This document shows, in pieces, positions 45,681 to 58,084 of a stretch of DNA of 64,000 nucleotides (its first letter is position 1; each line of letters begins with the position of its first letter). The notes below the pieces were generated by a model that was not told where the DNA came from, did no database searches, and worked only from the letters and a program-made list of their open reading frames with translations. This DNA is from Notamacropus eugenii (taxonomy: Eukaryota; Chordata; Mammalia; Diprotodontia; Macropodidae). The DNA is taken from assembly GCF_028372415.1 (NCBI RefSeq), contig NC_092872.1:264517008-264581007 (forward strand), in the 5' to 3' direction. Both the position numbers and the translations under genes were made by a program.

Positions 45681-46825
45681 CTTTTTTTTAAATTAATTTA
45701 TTTAAGTTTTCAACATTCATTTCCACAAAATTTTGAGTTCCAAATTTTGTTCCCATTCTCCCCTCCCCCCACCCCAAAACGTCAAACATTCTAATTACCC
45801 CTATCACCAATCTGCCCTCCCTTCTAACATCCCTCCCTTCCCTTACTCCCATCTTCCCCTTAGTCCTGAAGGGCAAGATAAATTTCTATACCCCATTACT
45901 AGTATTTCTTATTTCCTAGTGGCAAGAACAGAACTCAACAGTTGTTCCTAAAACTTTGAGTTTCAACTTCTCTTCATCCCTCCCTCCCCAACCATTGCCT
46001 GTGAGAAGGCAGGCAATTCAATATAGGCTATATATGTGTAGTTTTGCAAAGGACTTCCATGATAGTCATGTTGTGTAAGACTAACTGTATTTCCCTCCAT
46101 CCTATCCTGCCCCCCATTTCTTCTATTCTCTCTTTTGACGTTGTCCCTCCCCAACAGTGCTTAGCTCTAATTGCTCCCTTCTTCCATTTGCCCTCCATTC
46201 CATCATTCCCCCCACCCTTCTTATCTCCTTCTCCCCAACTTTCCTGTATTGTAAGATAGGTTTTCATACCAAAATGAGTGTGCATTTTATTCCTTCCTTG
46301 AGTCGAATGTGATGAGAGTAACCTTCATGTTTTCTCTCTCACTTCCCCCCTTTTTCCCTCTACTGAAAAGTCTTTTACTTGCCTCTTTTATGAGAGATAA
46401 TTTGCCCCATTCCATTTCTCCCTTTCTCCTCCCAATATATTCCTCCCTCACTCTTTAATTTCATTTTTTTAGATATGAACCTACCCTATTCAACTCAGCC
46501 TGTGCTCTCTATCTGTGTGTGTGTTTGTGTGTGTGTGCGCATGTGCGTAATCCCACCAACTACCCAGATACTGAAAAAAGTTTCAAGAGTTACAAATACT
46601 GTCTTTCCATGTAGGAATATAAACAGTTCAACTTTAGTAAGTCCCTGATGGTTCCTCTTTCCTGTTCACTTTTTCATGCTTCTCTCGATTCTTGTGTCTG
46701 AAAGTCAAATTTTCTTTTTAGCTCTGCTATTTTCACCAAGAATGTTGAAAGTCCTCTATTTCACTAAAAGAGCATTTTTTTCCCCTGAAGTATTATACTC
46801 AATTTTGCTGGGTAGGTGATCAATG
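45681..46825 (-). mobile_element. HAL1-F: 5'-truncated half-L1, antisense, inside L1-E
   Basis: It begins with the antisense A-tail and 3' terminus ('caacattcatttccacaaaa', TTTTGAGTTCCAAATTTTG). L1 3'UTR follows, then the same ORF2-deletion junction as HAL1-D (46,040-46,092), the purine-rich spacer (pyrimidine-rich on this strand), a GT repeat near 46,515-46,545, and the end of the ORF1 region ('attttgctgggtaggtgatc'). It is 5'-truncated. No target-site duplication is obvious. Confidence 0.8.
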
Positions 46826-49800
46826 ACTTGGGCATGCAGCTGAAAAAGCTAGAAAAATACAAATAGAAAATTCCCAAGTAAATATCAAATTAAAAATACT
46901 GAAAATCAAAGAAGAGATTAATAAAATTAAAATTATGAAAATGATTGAACTGATAAATAAAACCAATATTTTGTTTTATGAAAAATCTAGTAAAATTGAT
47001 TGATCTTTAGTCAATTTGATTTTAAAAAAAGAAAGAAGAAAACCAAATTACTAATATCAAAAATGGAAGAGGTGAACTCACCTCCAATGAGGAGGAAATT
47101 AAAACAATTATTAGAAATTACTTTGCCCAACTTTATGCCTATAAATTCGACAATTGAAATGATATGGATGAGTATTTTAAAAAATACAAATTGCCCAGAT
47201 TAACAGAAGAGGAAGTGGAATACTGAAACAATCCCATCTCAGAAAACGAAATTGAACCTGCCATCAATGAACTCTTTAGGAAAATATCTCTAGGACCAGA
47301 TGGATTTACAAGTGAATTCTAACAAACATTTAAAGGACAGTTAATTCCAATTCTACATAGACTATTTTTGAAAATTGGGGAAGACGGAGTCCTCTCAAAT
47401 TCTTTTTATGATACAAATACAGTTTTGATACTTAAACCAGGAAGAGACAAAATAGAGAAAGTAAAGTGTAGACCAATTTCTGTAATGAGTATAGATGCAA
47501 AAATTTTAAATAAGATTTTAGCAAAACGAATACAGCATCTTATTATGAGAATAATACATTATGATCCGATAGGATTCATACCAAGAATGCAGGGCTAGTT
47601 CAGTATTAGGAAAATGATTAGCATTATCGACCATATCAACAACAAAACTAACAGAAACCACATGATTATCTCAATTGATGCAGAAAAAGCTGTTGACAAA
47701 ATACAACACCCATTCCTATTAAAAACACTGGAGAACATAGGAATAAGGGGAACTTTCCAAAAAATAATAAGCAGTTTCTACCTAAAACCTTCAGCAAACA
47801 TTATATGCAATGGAGATAAGTTAGATGCATTTCCAGTAAGATCAAGAGTGAAACAAGGATGTCCATTACCACCACTATTATTCAATATGGTACTAGAAAT
47901 GTTAGCTGTAGTAAACAGACAAGAAAAAATTGAAGGCATTAGAATAGGCAAAGAAGAAACTAAGTTGTTGCTCTTTGCAGCTGATATGATGATATACTTA
48001 GAGAATCCCAGAGATTCAAGTAAAAACTACTTGAATAAGCAACTTTAGCAAAGTTGCAGTTTACATAATAAATCCGCACAAATTTTCTGCATTCCTACAT
48101 GTTAATAAAGAAGTCCAACAGCAAGAGATTGAAAGAGAAATCCCGTTTAAAGCTAAGGTAGACACTATAAAATATTTGGGAGTTTACCTGCCAAAACAAA
48201 CCCAGGGACTATATGAACACAATTACAAGACACTTTTCACACAAATAAAGTCAGATCTAAGTAAGTGGAAAAACATCAGTTGCTTGCTACCCACAATCCA
48301 ATATAATAAAAATTACAATTCCATCTAAATTAATTTACTTATTTAGTGCCATCCCAATTAAACTATCAGGCAATTATTTTCTAGAGCTGGATAAAATAAT
48401 ATCAAAATTCATCTGGAAGAACAAAAGGTCCAGAAGGGACTAATGAAATGAAGTGCTAGGGTAGGTGGCCTGGAGCTACCACATCTCAAATTGTATTATA
48501 AAGAAGCAATTATGAAAACCACTCAGTTTTGGCTAAGAAACAGAAGAGTAGACAAGTGGAGTCGTCTATGTACTCAAGATACAGTAGGCAATGAATATAG
48601 CAAAGTACTGTTTGATAAACCCAAGACCCCAGCTTCTGGGGTAAGAACTCAAAGATCATTTGACAAAAACTGCTGGGAAAACTGGATAACAGTGAAGTGG
48701 AAACTAGGCAAAGACCAATGCCTGACACCGTACACAAGAATAAAGTCTAAATGGGTACATGATCTAGGTAAAAAGATTGATATCATGGACAAACTGGAGG
48801 AGCAAGGAATAGTGCATTTATCAGATTTATGGAGAAAGGAAGAATTTTGGACTAAAGAAGAGATAGAAAGCATTATGAAGTGCAAGATGGATAATTTTAA
48901 TTACATTAGACTGAAAATTTTTGCACAACCAAACCCAATGGAAGCAAAATTCAGAGGGATGTTGTATATTGGGAAAGAATTTTTACAGGTAATCTCGAGG
49001 ATAAAGACCTCATTTCTAGAATATATAGAGAACTGAGTCAAATGTATAAAGATACAATTTATTCCCCAATTGACAAATGGTCAAAGGGCAGGCAATTTTC
49101 AGAGGAAGATATTAAAGATATCTATTACCATATGGAAAAATGCTCTAAATCACTTTTGATTAGAGAGATGCAAATCAGAACAACTCTGAGGTACCACATC
49201 ACACCTATCAGATTGACAAACATGACAGAATTGGAAGATGACAAATGTTGGAGAGGATGTGGGAGAGTTGGAACATTAATTCATTTTTGGTGGTGCTGTG
49301 AGCTCATCCAACCATTCTGGAGAGCGGTTTGGAACTATACCCAAAGGATTGCAAAAATATGCATACCCTTTGACCCAGAAACATTGCTCCTAGGACTGTA
49401 TCCCCAAGCCATCATAAAAATGGGAAAGAGTCCCACATGTACAAAAATATTTATCACAGTACTCTTTGTAGTGACCAAAAATTGGAAATCAAGGGGATGA
49501 CCATCAATTCGGGAATGAATGAATAAATTGTGGTATATGAATTTAATGGAATACTATTGCACTATAAGAAATGAACAACAAGAAGACTTCAGAGAAGCCT
49601 CAAAAGACTTATATGATCTGATTATGGGGGAAAGGAGTAGAACCAGGAGAACTTTGTACACAGCATGACCACGGTGTGCAAGAGTTTTTTCTGATAGACT
49701 TAGAATTTCATAGCAATTCAAGGACTTAAAAAAAATTCCCAATTGTCTTCTAAGGCAAAACGCCCTCCATGTCCAGTGAAAAAACTGTGGAAGTCAATTG

Positions 49801-50062
49801 CAGAATGTAGCAGATCATTTCTTTTGTGTGCGTATTATGTTTGGTTCGTTTTACAATTTCTCCCATTCATTTTAATTTTTCCACACAGCATGACTCTAGT
49901 CAAAATGTATTTAATAGGAATGTACATGTAGATCCTATATAGAATTGTATGCCACCTCAAGGAACAAGGGGGGACCTGTGGGGTAGGTAGCAGAAGAAAA
50001 TCTAAGTTTTATGGTAGTCATTGTAGAACATAAAAAAGAAATAAAATAAAAAAGAAAAAGCG
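46826..50062 (+). mobile_element. L1-E, 3' part: ORF2 (RT to C-terminus) and 3'UTR
   Basis: The endonuclease region is missing. Pre-RT and RT are readable from 46,835: [75 protein letters not shown] and [19 protein letters not shown]. The catalytic FADD box is FAAD (47,974-47,985), losing the first Asp. The C-terminal domain (48,491-49,036) and zinc knuckle CX3CX7HX4C (from 49,246, CWRGCGRVGTLIHFWWCC) follow. The 3'UTR ends in an A-rich tail at about 50,022-50,062. Stops separate the open pieces, so the element is dead. Confidence 0.9.
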
Positions 50063-50191
50063 TTTTCTTGCCTGTTCTATGAGAGATAATTTGCCCCTTT
50101 CTATTTCGCTCTTTGTCCTCTCAATATATTCCTCTCTCACCTCATAATTTTATTTTTAGATATCATCCCTTCCTATTCAACTCACCCTGTG

Positions 50192-50226
<35 letters not shown>

Positions 50227-52079
50227 CCTTCTAACTATCCAAAAATTGAGAAAAGTTTCAAGAGTTAGACATATCATGTTTCCACGTAGTAATGTAAATA
50301 CTTCAGCTTTAGAAAATCCCTTATGATTTCTCTTTCCTGCTTGCCTTTCATGCTTCTCTTGATTCTTCTGTTTGAAAGTCACATTTTCTTTTTAGGTCTG
50401 GTCTTTTCAGCAAGAGTGCTTGAAAGTCTTCTATTTAATTGAATGTTAATTTTTTCCCTTGAATCATTATACTCAGTTTTGCTTGGTAGGTGGTTCTTGG
50501 TTTTAATCCCTGTTCCTTTAACTTCTGGCATATCATATTCCAAGGCTTTTGATCCCGTAAGGTAGAAGGTGCTAGTCTTATTCTATCCTGATTGTATTTC
50601 CACAATAGTCTAATTGTTTCTTTCTAGATGCTTGCAATATTTTTTTTCCTTGACCTGGAAACTCTGGAATGTGGTTACAATATTCCTAGGAGTTTTTCTT
50701 TCTGAATTTCTTTCAGGAGATGATTGGTGGATTCTTTCAATATTTATTTTGCCCTCTGGTTGTAGAATACAAAGGCAGTTTTCCTTGATAATTTCATGAA
50801 AGATGATGTCTATCATCTTTTTTTGGTCATGGCTTTCAGGTAGTCCCATAACTTTTAAGTTGTCTCTCCTGGATCTATTTTCCTGGTCAGTTGTTTTTCC
50901 AATGAGATATTTCACATCATGTTCTATTTATTTCATTCTTTTGGTTGTCTTTTGTAATTGCTTGGTTTTTCTTAAAATCGTTAGCTTCCATCTGCTCCAT
51001 TCTAATTTTTAAAGAACTATTTTCTTCATTGAGCTTTTGAACCTCCTTTTCCAATTGTCTAATTCTGCTTTTAAAAGCATTCTTCTCCTCATTGACTTTA
51101 TGGACCCCTTTTTCCAATTGAGTTAGCCTATTTTTCAGGGTTTTATTTTCTTCAGCATTTTTTTTTGGGGGGGGGTGTCCATTAGCAACCTGTTGACTTG
51201 CTTTTCATGATTTTCTTGCATTGCTCTCATTTCTCTTTCCAATTTTTCCTCTACTTCTCTTACTTGATTTTCAAAATTTTTTAGCTCTTTCATGGTCTGA
51301 GACCATTGCATATTTATTTTGGAGGTTTTGGTTGCAGAAGCCTTGACTTTTAGGCCTTCCTCTGATCAATGTTCTTCCTCATTCGAAAGGATGGAAGAAA
51401 ATACCTTTTCACCAAGAAAGCAGCCGTCTATAGTCTTATTTTTGCCCATTTTTGCTCATTTTCCCAGCCATTTCCTTGACTTTTGAGTCCTTTCTCAGGA
51501 GGAGCATATAGTCTGGGGACCTGTAAGTTTTCAGTTCCTCCAAGGTGGCACAATCAAGGGAGAGGAGTTACTCCTTTGTGGGCCTGTGTTCTGCTCTGGG
51601 AGCAACCACAGGCCCTCTGTTCTGCCCATAATCTGCCTGCAGGGTTCCCTCTCCAGAGACTCCACCAGCTAGGCTGCCAACACACTTCCTCAACCCAGTA
51701 GAGTCACTCAGGGCTGAGACTCAGATCAGCTGCTCAATTCCCCCAGGGTCTTTAGGCAGAGGGCTCAAAAAATGTACTCTGCCTCTACAGTGGCTGCTGC
51801 TGGTAGTTCAGACAGTGTTCCCTTCTCCAGGGTGAAAGAACTTTATCACTGACCTTTCAAGCTGTCTTTGGTTTTTGCTGATTGAGCAAACTGAGAACTG
51901 CTGCTGCCAGTGGCTCCCTGAAGTCTGGGTCCTCTCCCTACCATGCCACATGGCCTGCACTAGGTTGTGCTCTGCTCCACACCTGGTATGATTGACCTTT
52001 CCTGTCTGCTTCCTAGGTTGTCTTGGGTTGGAAATCTCTTTCATTCTCTCGTTTTGTGGCTTCTGCTGCCCTAGAATTT
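50063..52079 (-). mobile_element. L1/HAL1-G, main part, antisense
   Basis: Minus-strand order: leader fragment from 52,079, then ORF1 with coiled coil at 51,117-50,917 (FKSRIRQLEKEVQKLNEENS) and the C-terminal domain at 50,915-50,610 (NRSRRDNLKVMGLPES, KINIERIHQSSPERNS), then spacer with a GT repeat (50,195-50,222) down to 50,063. The 3' part is absent, so L1 or HAL1 cannot be decided. HAL1-H splits its leader at 52,079/54,839. Confidence 0.8.
52071..52079 (+). repeat. Target-site duplication of HAL1-H, left copy
   Basis: CTAGAATTT, directly next to the antisense A-tail of HAL1-H and repeated at 54,839-54,847. Confidence 0.85.
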
Positions 52080-53248
52080 TTTTTTTTTAATTTATTTGAC
52101 ATTCATTTTAACAAAATTTTGGGTTCCAAATTTTCTCTTTTGTCCCCTCCCCCCCCAAACACCAAACATTCTAATTGCCCCTATGTTCAATCTGCTCTCT
52201 CTTCTATCATCCCTCTCTGCCCTTGTCTCCATCTTCTCTTTAGTCCTGTAGGGCCAGATAACTTTCTATACCCCTTTACCTGTATTTCTTATTTCCTAGT
52301 GGCAAGAACATTACTCGACAGTTGTTCCTAACATTTTGAGTTTCAACTTCATCTCCCTCCCTCCCCACCCCTTCCCTTTGGAAGACAAGCAATTCAATAT
52401 AGGCCAGATTTGTGTATTTTTGCAAATGACTTCCATAATAGTTGTGTTGTATAAGACTAACTTTATTTCCCTCCATCCTATCCTGTCCCCCATTACTTCT
52501 ATTCTCTTTTGATCCTGTCCCTCCCCATGAGTGTCAACCTCAAATTGCTCCCTCCCTCCCATGCCCTCCCTTCCATCATCCTCCCCCATCCTGCTTATTC
52601 CCTTATCCCCCACTTTCCTGTATTTTAAGATAGGTTTTCATACCAAAATGAGTGTGCATTTTATTCTTTCCTTTAGTGGAATGTGATGAGAATAAACTTC
52701 ATGTTTTTCTCTCATCTCCCCTCTTTATCCCTCCACTAATAAGTCTTTTGCTTGCCTCTTTTATGAGAGATAATTTACCCCATTCCATTTCTCCCTTTCT
52801 CCTCCCAATATATTTCTCTCTCACTCCTTGATTTCCTTTTTTTAAGATATGATCCCATCCTCTTCAATTCACTCTGTGCACTCTGTCTCTATGTGCGTAT
52901 GCGTGTGTGCAAGTGTGTGTGTGTAATTCCGCCCAGTACCCAGATACTGAAAAGTTTCAGGAGTTACAAATATTGTCTTTCCATGTAGGAATGTAAACAG
53001 TTCTACTACAGTAAGTCCCTTATGACTTCTCTTTGCTGTTCACCTTTTCATGGTTCTCTTCATTCTTGTGTTTGAAAAACAAATTTTCTTTTCAGCTCTG
53101 GTCTTTTCATCAAGAATACTTGAAAGTCCTCGATTTCCTTGAAAGACCAATTTTTCCCCTGAAGTATTATACTCAGTTTTGCTGGGTAGGTGATTCTTGG
53201 TTTTAGTCCTAGTTCCTTTGGCTTCTGGAATATCCTATTCCATGCCCT

Positions 53249-54146
53249 TCAATCCCTTAATGTAGAGGGTGCTAGATCTTGTGTTATCCTGATTGTATTT
53301 CCACAATACTGGAATTGTTTCTTTCTAGCTGCTTGCAATATTTTCTCCTTGACCTGGGAACTCTGGAATTTGGCCACAATGTTCCTAGGAGTTTCTCTTT
53401 TTGGATTTCTTTCAGGTGGTGTTCTGTGGATTCTTTGAATATTTATTTTGCCCTCTGGTTCCAGAAACTCAGGGCAGTTTTCCTTGATAATTTCATGAAA
53501 GATGATGTGTAGGCTCTTTTTCTTCATGGCCTTCAGGTAGGCCCATAATTTTTATATAGTCTCTCCTGGATCGATTTTCCAAGTCAGTTGTTTTTCCAAT
53601 GAGATATTTCACATTATCTTCCATTTTTTCATTCTTTTGGTTTTGTTTTTTGATTTCTTGGTTTCTCATAAAGTCATTAGCCTCCATCTGTTCCATTCTA
53701 ATTTGGAAAGAACTATTTTCTTCAGTGAGCTTTTGAATCTCCTTTTCCATTTGGCTAATTCTGCTTTTGAAAACATTCTTCTCCTCATTGGCTTTTGGAA
53801 CCTCTTTTGCCAATTGAGGTAGCCTATTTTTCAAGGTGTTATTTTCTTCAGCATTTTTTTGGGTCTCCTTTAGCAGGCTGCTGACCTGCTGTTCATGCTT
53901 TGACTGCATGTCTCTCATTTCTCTTCCCAGCTTTTCCTCCACCTCTCTAACTTGATTTTCAAAATTCTTTTTGAGCTCTTCCATGGCCTGAGCCCATTGA
54001 GTGGGCTGAGACACAGAAGCCTTGATTTCTGTGTCTTTGCCTGATGGTAAGCATTGTTCTTCCTCATCAGAAAGGAAGGGGGGAAATGCCTGTTCCCCAA
54101 GAAAGTAACCTTCTATAGTCTTATTTCTTTTCCCTTTTCTGGGCAT
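53249..54146 (-). pseudogene. L1-type ORF1 (RNA-binding chaperone) of HAL1-H, one frameshift
   Basis: Start MPRKGKRNKTIEGYFLGEQ at 54,146. A long coiled coil with heptads (NRLPQLAKEVPKANEEKN, SRISQMEKEIQKLTEENS) covers about residues 50-170. The RRM-like part begins KYLIGKTTDLENRSRRDYIK. The frame shifts near 53,515 and continues IIFHEIIKENCPEFLEPEGK, then TPPERNPKRETPRNIVAKFQ, ending at 53,249. About 299 residues is normal for L1 ORF1. The family forms trimers that coat L1 RNA. A Met four codons upstream, present in HAL1-D, is lost here (ATG to CTG). Confidence 0.85.
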
Positions 54147-54239
54147 TTTTCCAGCCAGTGACTTGACCTCTGAATATTCTCCTCACACCCACCTTGCCTC
54201 CTGATCCTCCCAGCCAGCGCTTGGAGACTTAGATTCAAA

Positions 54240-54720
54240 TGCTGCTCCCCAGCCTCAGGGCTTTGGGCGGGGGCGGGGATGCTATTCAGTGTGAGATTAA
54301 ATTCAGATGCTCAGGTGGGGACAGGGCTGCCTCACGGGCTCAGTTCCCTCAGGGGGTTTATGCAGAGACCTTCAACAATGGATCCAGGCTCCTGCCTGCT
54401 TGGGGAGCCCTGGTCTGCCGCTGCCTCAGCTGCTGCCTCCCGAGGGGGCCTGAGTTATGGGGGCACCCCACTCCCCTCTCGACCTGCCAAAGAGACCCTC
54501 TCACCAACCCCCCTGACCTGTGGGTGGAGGGACCCACCCGGTCGCTGGAGATCCCGTCCCTGAAGCCCACTTGGATCTGCTCCTCTTGGTGCCGCGGGCA
54601 CGGCAGGGCCGTGCTTGGCTCCCAGTCCCGGCACCCAGTCCGCAGCAGGAAGGACCTTTTGCGAGAAGTTTGCAGGTCCCTCTGGAACAGAAATCTCCTT
54701 CACTCCACTTTCTGTGGCCT
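54240..54720 (-). promoter_or_regulatory. CpG-rich L1-type 5' leader, probable internal promoter of HAL1-H
   Basis: The most CpG-dense part of the window, with GC-box-like GGGCGGGGGCGGGG at about 54,266-54,279. L1 leaders carry RNA polymerase II promoters, so that role is inferred from class. An uninterrupted 204-codon frame lies on the opposite (plus) strand at 54,239-54,853. Confidence 0.5.
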
Positions 54721-54838
54721 CTACTGCTCCAGAATTTGCCGTGAGTTCCTTTTTACAGATGTTCTATGGGTTGTGGGTTCGGAGCTATGTGTATGTGTGT
54801 CTTTCTACTCCGCCTTCTTGGCTCTGCCCCTGGAAAGT

Positions 54839-54950
54839 CTAGAATTTGTTTAGAGTCATTTTGTACACGTAATTTTTTCTGCTAAGGGGGGAGCTTCTAC
54901 AGGTCCATCTTTCTACTTCACCATCTTGGCTCTGCCCCTGAAAACAATTT
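54839..54950 (-). mobile_element. Element G, 5' leader end, antisense
   Basis: It begins with the second CTAGAATTT copy and continues 'gagtcattttgtacacgtaa' to 'cttcaccatcttggctctgc'. This is the reverse of the L1 start motif 'gccaagatgg'. HAL1-H ends with the similar 'ccttcttggctctgcccct' at 54,813-54,831, so two 5' ends lie about 100 bp apart, as expected from nesting. Confidence 0.8.
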
Positions 54951-55270
54951 CTATAAAGACAACTACACTGGACACAAAGCCAATACTGAAAGGTTTAATA
55001 ACTCTGGCCAAAGCCATGGCCAGCCATAACTCTAGGGACCCTATGATGAGTCAAGTTACCCATCACCTGAAAGAGAGATAACTAACACAAAGTAAGGAAA
55101 TATGCATTTTTCGACATGGAAGCTGTGGAACTCTTTTCACTTTTTATGCTATCTTGTTACAGTTTTTATTTGTTTGTTTATTTTTAATCTGTTATTAACC
55201 TCCATTACTTGGGGGAGTGGCGTTCAAGGAAGAAGGTTTGGCAATAAGGATGTTAGAAGAGAGAGAGGGA
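54951..55270 (+). mobile_element. L1-type 3'UTR-like fragment, sense
   Basis: 'ccatggccagccataactct', 'agggaccctatgatgagtca' and 'tttttcgacatggaagctgt', then a T-rich part and 'acttgggggagtggcgttca', resemble a marsupial L1-related 3' tail. Identification is tentative. AT and TG-rich DNA follows to about 55,430. Confidence 0.4.
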
Positions 55271-55689
55271 CAGAGATTATTTTTAATAAATATGTTGTAC
55301 ATACAAATACATATACTCATATCTGTGTATGTATAATTACCCAAATAAATATAGAAATAGATATATATATGTGTGTGTATATCAGCAATGTGAACTGGAG
55401 TTTTGTGATTTTGTGTATAATGTTCTTTCATTGTCTTAAAAATATATATCTTGTTTATTGAAACCAAAAACAGAACAATTCTAATAATATGTTTGGCTTT
55501 CCTGTGTCCCATTCTGAATGTTTTCTATTCATTTATGTATATTTTAGAAAGTTTTATTTATTCTCATATTTATTTTTTGCCTTTTTGTTGGGCAATATTC
55601 TCATTAATCATCCTCACTCTCCCATCCAAAGAAATTGAAGTTCTTCTCCCTTCATTTTACCAAATAAATATTGGTACAGTCATAACTTA

Positions 55690-57240
55690 GTTTTAAAGGA
55701 AGGCATGTTACAAGCTTTTGTTCCAGTTAGAAGGGGTATGAATCAAGGAAGTCCAAGGTCTAGCCAATTATTTTGCATCATATTTGCTGTATCAGACACA
55801 TTAAAAAGATTATGATAAAGAAAATAATGGAATAATATTTTTATCTGCAGATGATATAGTTTACTTAGAAAATGCTAGATATTCAACAAAAACAAATAAT
55901 TGAAGCTATTAATACTTTCTGAAAAGTAGTAGAATATAATATTAATGCAAAAAAAAAACAACAACATTTCTTTTTAACACAGTGCTAACATAAATAAGGA
56001 AGATGAGGCTTAAAAAAAAAAAAACTTTAAATAACTGGAGAGGATATTCTCATTCATCTAGTAGCTCTATAAACATAGCCAGATGAGAATTTGCAAAGAA
56101 ATAAGGAGATACTTAAATAAATGGAGAAATATCCACTAGTGAAAGCTGGGAAAAGGAATGACAATCAAAATTACTCTATGATAATTTATTTCCTTGGTAT
56201 TTAGAACTCAGTGATAAAGCAGCTCAGTTCACCAATGCTAAGCATGCACTTCTCTGTAACTAAAACTATGAGGAAGCTGTCTAGGGCCATGAGAGGTTAA
56301 ATTACCTTTCTAGTATCGCATAAACACTTTTTCTCAGAGGTAGAACTTAAAACTACTTAAAACAATGCATTCCCCACCTTGAAAACAGTTCTCCATCCAT
56401 AATATCACTCCAGCCCAATGACTTAATGTAAAAGGCATTTAACTTCGGAAGAAAAGATTAAGGGTTCTTATCCCTTTTGTGATATAATAATAATAGTATT
56501 GGTAATGCCAAAAGTACTCTATATGTATGCTATACATCCAAATTTACAAAGATTTTTTAATAAAATTAGAAAAAATGCAAATGCTTATGGAGGACTGTAA
56601 GGGCAATAATATCAAATAAAAATGTTACCAGATCTTGTATTATATTACGAAGTATTTGTTTAAGTTAACAAGCATTTATTCAGAAAGTGAAAAATCAGTC
56701 TAGAAATAGATGACATAAAAAACAATCAGAAGCAAATATGTAAACAACATGCTTTCAATAAACTAAAGAAACCCAAGGAAATCAAGACCAAGAAATGAGA
56801 AGAAACTACATGTACAAGGATATTCATACCCGTGATTGTTTTTTTTTTTTTCTGCAGCAAAGAAATTAAAGAAAACTAATGTCAGTCAGCTTGGAAGTGA
56901 CTAGATAAATTGTAATATTTGGATGTAATGAAATTTTCTAATGTCACAAGAAATGAGGAATGTGTTGGATTCAGGGTAACACTGAAAATCTTTCATGAAT
57001 TGATATAAAGCAGAATAAGCAAAAATAGGATTCTAAATTATATGATGAACAAAATAATGAGGGATAATCTTGTGTAATGATGGTGGAACTCTGACCTTTT
57101 CAGTATCAAATCATGGTTACAAAATTTTAGTGATGAACTATCCACTTATTGATAGGGAGATGAAACACTGGAGGTAGATTGAGATATGTAATCAAACATA
57201 ATTAGCTTGTTTCACTAAATATATTTTTCTTAAGGAAGGT
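55690..57240 (+). mobile_element. L1-I: decayed LINE-1 ORF2 and 3' pieces
   Basis: Positions 55,730-55,900 hold an RT piece with GMNQGSPRSSQLFCIIF and an intact SADDIVYLEN box (55,844-55,855). Positions 56,035-56,160 hold the next ORF2 region. Positions 56,660-57,240 resemble the ORF2 3' end and 3'UTR ('atgtacaaggatattcatac', 'aatatttggatgtaatgaaa'). The middle (56,170-56,660) is only loosely assignable. Confidence 0.6.
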
Positions 57241-58080
57241 CTTCTACTTGTAAGAGGGGCAAAGATATTATTGGGTAGGGATAAAGAAGTAGGGGGAGCA
57301 TCAATAAAACATTATTTTTAATGCCAGCCAAAAAGTAAATGAAGTACAACTAGTTGACACAAATTTTCTACTGATATTCAAACAGTGTACATTTATATTG
57401 TTAAAAATTTACACTAGAGAAGTTATTGGTTTCTTTTAAAATCTTCTTTACTATTCTTTACCTCTTGGCCTGCTTGTGTAAGTTATGATGGTTACTTTTA
57501 CAATAAAAAAATCTAAAAATTCAGACTGCTGAAGCAGTTACTGGGGAAGGACTTTAGTCAGAAGGCACATGCTCAACTATTGAAATCCCCACATGGAAGA
57601 AGCTAGGAAGAATGCTTCCCAAAAGGAATGATAATGTTTGAGGAAAGGTACCTTCTCCTGAATTCAGAGATGCATATACATTACACAACTGACTCTAATC
57701 TGCTGGCAATGTGGAAAGAGATGGCCTGTCAGTTAGTCTTGATGCTAAAACTGAGGTCTATTCAGAAAATATTCACCAGCCAAAGTTACTTTTGGTTACA
57801 TTTTACTTGCTCTACTTTGGTAGAGTGAGGCATCATTAACACTGTAAATTACCTAAAGGGTGAGGAGGCCTCATGCCCTTTTCTGGTCCCAGTACAGCCC
57901 TTGTTAAAGTTGCCTGTGAAGGTATGACATTGCTGCTTCTGTATCTGTTATATCTACTTCCAATATTTATGTGGAGACTTATACAGCCTTGTGATTCTAA
58001 AAATGTGAGAATTTCAGACTGCCAGAAAGGGAGCTGAGGCCCATGCAGGGTTTCCCAGTCACCTCAGCAGTTAGGAAGTA
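57241..58080. other. Unassigned DNA
   Basis: I can name no repeat. A 66-codon frame at 57,628-57,828 has a natural-looking composition but no known domain and no splice support. Confidence 0.4.
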
Positions 58081-58084
58081 AGGA

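Larger units (their letters stand above)
52080..54838 (-). mobile_element. HAL1-H: near-complete young half-L1, antisense, inserted in element G
   Basis: Leader 54,838-54,147, CpG-rich with GGGCGGGGGCGGGG near 54,266. ORF1 runs 54,146 to about 53,249. The spacer has a GT tract near 52,900. The shared ORF2-deletion junction is at 52,420-52,465, followed by 3'UTR and an A-tail at 52,080-52,090. CTAGAATTT is duplicated at 52,071-52,079 and 54,839-54,847, and both flanks are leader sequence of element G. With only one clear frameshift in ORF1 it is the best preserved retroelement in the window. It lacks ORF2 and would depend on L1 enzymes. Confidence 0.9.

Noticed and set aside
47368..49500. Reverse transcriptase frames as a host or novel RT system
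   Set aside because: Motif order, zinc knuckle, 3'UTR and A-tail are those of ordinary L1 ORF2; stops and the FAAD change show it is dead.
53190..53822. Plus-strand frames opposite HAL1-H ORF1
   Set aside because: They are shadows of the ORF1 coding strand.
57628..57828. 66-codon plus-strand frame
   Set aside because: Its composition is protein-like, but there is no known domain, acceptor or donor, and the length is within chance.
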